6,811 nucleotides of DNA, taken from positions 1 through 6,811 of the forward strand of contig DOUV01000038.1 in the NCBI GenBank assembly GCA_003520455.1, written 5' to 3'. How positions within the stretch are numbered: position 1 is the stretch's first letter; each line of letters begins with the position of its first letter. A program made the position numbers and the translations under genes. The stretch is from Chloroflexota bacterium (GTDB lineage: Bacteria > Chloroflexota > Anaerolineae > Ardenticatenales > Ardenticatenaceae). This document shows positions 6,371 through 6,811 of this stretch, piece after piece. The notes beneath the pieces were generated by a model, which was given only the letters and a program-made list of their open reading frames with translations, made no database searches and was not told the DNA's origin.

Positions 6371-6811
6371 ATGCTTCCCAATCCGATTCCCGACTTCAAA
6401 CTCGAACGCTACTTCGCCCGGTGGGAGTTTGCCGCCCCGTACATTCTCTGCGCCTCCGATGTGGAGGGCTACCGGCTCGATGAGCTCCTGGCGCTGGCCG
6501 ACGACGAGCACCGCGCGCTCTGGCAAAAGCTGACCCTGGGCTACACTGAGGCCCCCGGTCATCCGCTCTTGCGCGCCGAGATCGCGGCCCTCTACCAGAA
6601 TGTCGCACCTGCGAACGTGCTCACCTTCGCGGGCGCTGAGGAGGCGATCTTCGTCCTCATGAACGTCCTGCTCGGACCGGGCGATCACGCCGTCATCACC
6701 TGGCCAGGCTACCAATCGCTCTACGAGGTCGCCCGTGCCACCGGCGCCGAGGTCACGCTGCTGCCCCTCGAGCACGCCGACGGCTGGGCGCTCCATCTCG
6801 AGGCCCTACAC
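6371..6811 (+). CDS. Class I/II PLP-dependent aminotransferase, N-terminal part
   Basis: An open frame from ATG 6371 runs through the right edge without a stop, giving 147 residues. It reads as the N-terminal part of a fold type I aminotransferase: a conserved opening (PDFKLERYFARWEF), the substrate-loop region G-Y-T-E-A-P-G-H-P-L-L-R-A-E-I-A, the cofactor-binding G-A-E-E-A-I-F segment and P-G-D-H-A-V-I-T-W-P-G-Y-Q-S. The catalytic Lys would lie beyond the window. The reaction (which amino acid) cannot be told. The start is the first in-frame ATG after lutB, but no Shine-Dalgarno sequence precedes it (CGATCCAAA), so initiation may be weak or may depend on the lutB transcript, whose stop is 47 bases away. 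Related members include capreomycidine synthase-like enzymes, but I would not assign that. Confidence 0.85.
   Translation, partial: MLPNPIPDFKLERYFARWEFAAPYILCASDVEGYRLDELLALADDEHRALWQKLTLGYTEAPGHPLLRAEIAALYQNVAPANVLTFAGAEEAIFVLMNVLLGPGDHAVITWPGYQSLYEVARATGAEVTLLPLEHADGWALHLEALH

Noticed and set aside
6347..6796. 149-codon minus-strand frame
   Set aside because: Antisense to the clear aminotransferase frame, which is open to the edge and shows family motifs.
1..6811. CRISPR arrays, tRNA or rRNA genes
   Set aside because: No spaced direct repeats of 25-40 bases, cloverleaf or rRNA-like stretch is visible.

Overview
This is a high-GC bacterial window with almost all coding on the + strand. 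The combination of a GntR helix-turn-helix fused to an ABC-type solute-binding domain, a LutA/LutB pair and dense high-GC coding suggests Chloroflexota. That is an inference from gene style, with no marker gene to confirm it.

Left part (1-1408): the C-terminal end of an AEC-family (auxin efflux carrier type) membrane transporter, followed by a complete EamA/DMT-family transporter, probably in one transcript. Downstream (1409-2077) is a short intergenic stretch with alternative hairpins, then a decayed transposase on the minus strand. The remnant matches the C-terminal half of IS1182-type DDE transposases and carries a one-base frameshift in a C4 run.

Centre (2037-3586): a GntR-family regulator whose effector module is a family 1 extracellular solute-binding protein without a signal peptide, so it is a cytoplasmic one-component sensor. 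Its predicted sigma70-type promoter (TTGACC, 17 bp, TAGAAT) lies inside the transposase remnant. A perfect 5+5 bp palindrome (AATGT GGTA ACATT) overlaps the -10 box and the expected transcription start, which suggests autoregulation.

Right part (3587-6811): a promoter-like stretch, then a small two-helix membrane protein whose stop overlaps the start of lutA (ATGA). LutA and LutB follow; they are iron-sulfur subunits of the L-lactate (LutABC) oxidation system. No lutC lies within the window. After lutB is a short region of heptamer repeats, then the N-terminal 147 residues of a class I/II PLP-dependent aminotransferase that runs off the end.

The strongest points for a second look are the GntR-SBP fusion with its palindromic self-operator, the uncharacterised membrane protein translationally coupled to lutA, the lut operon lacking lutC, and the heptamer repeat that forms the end of lutB.
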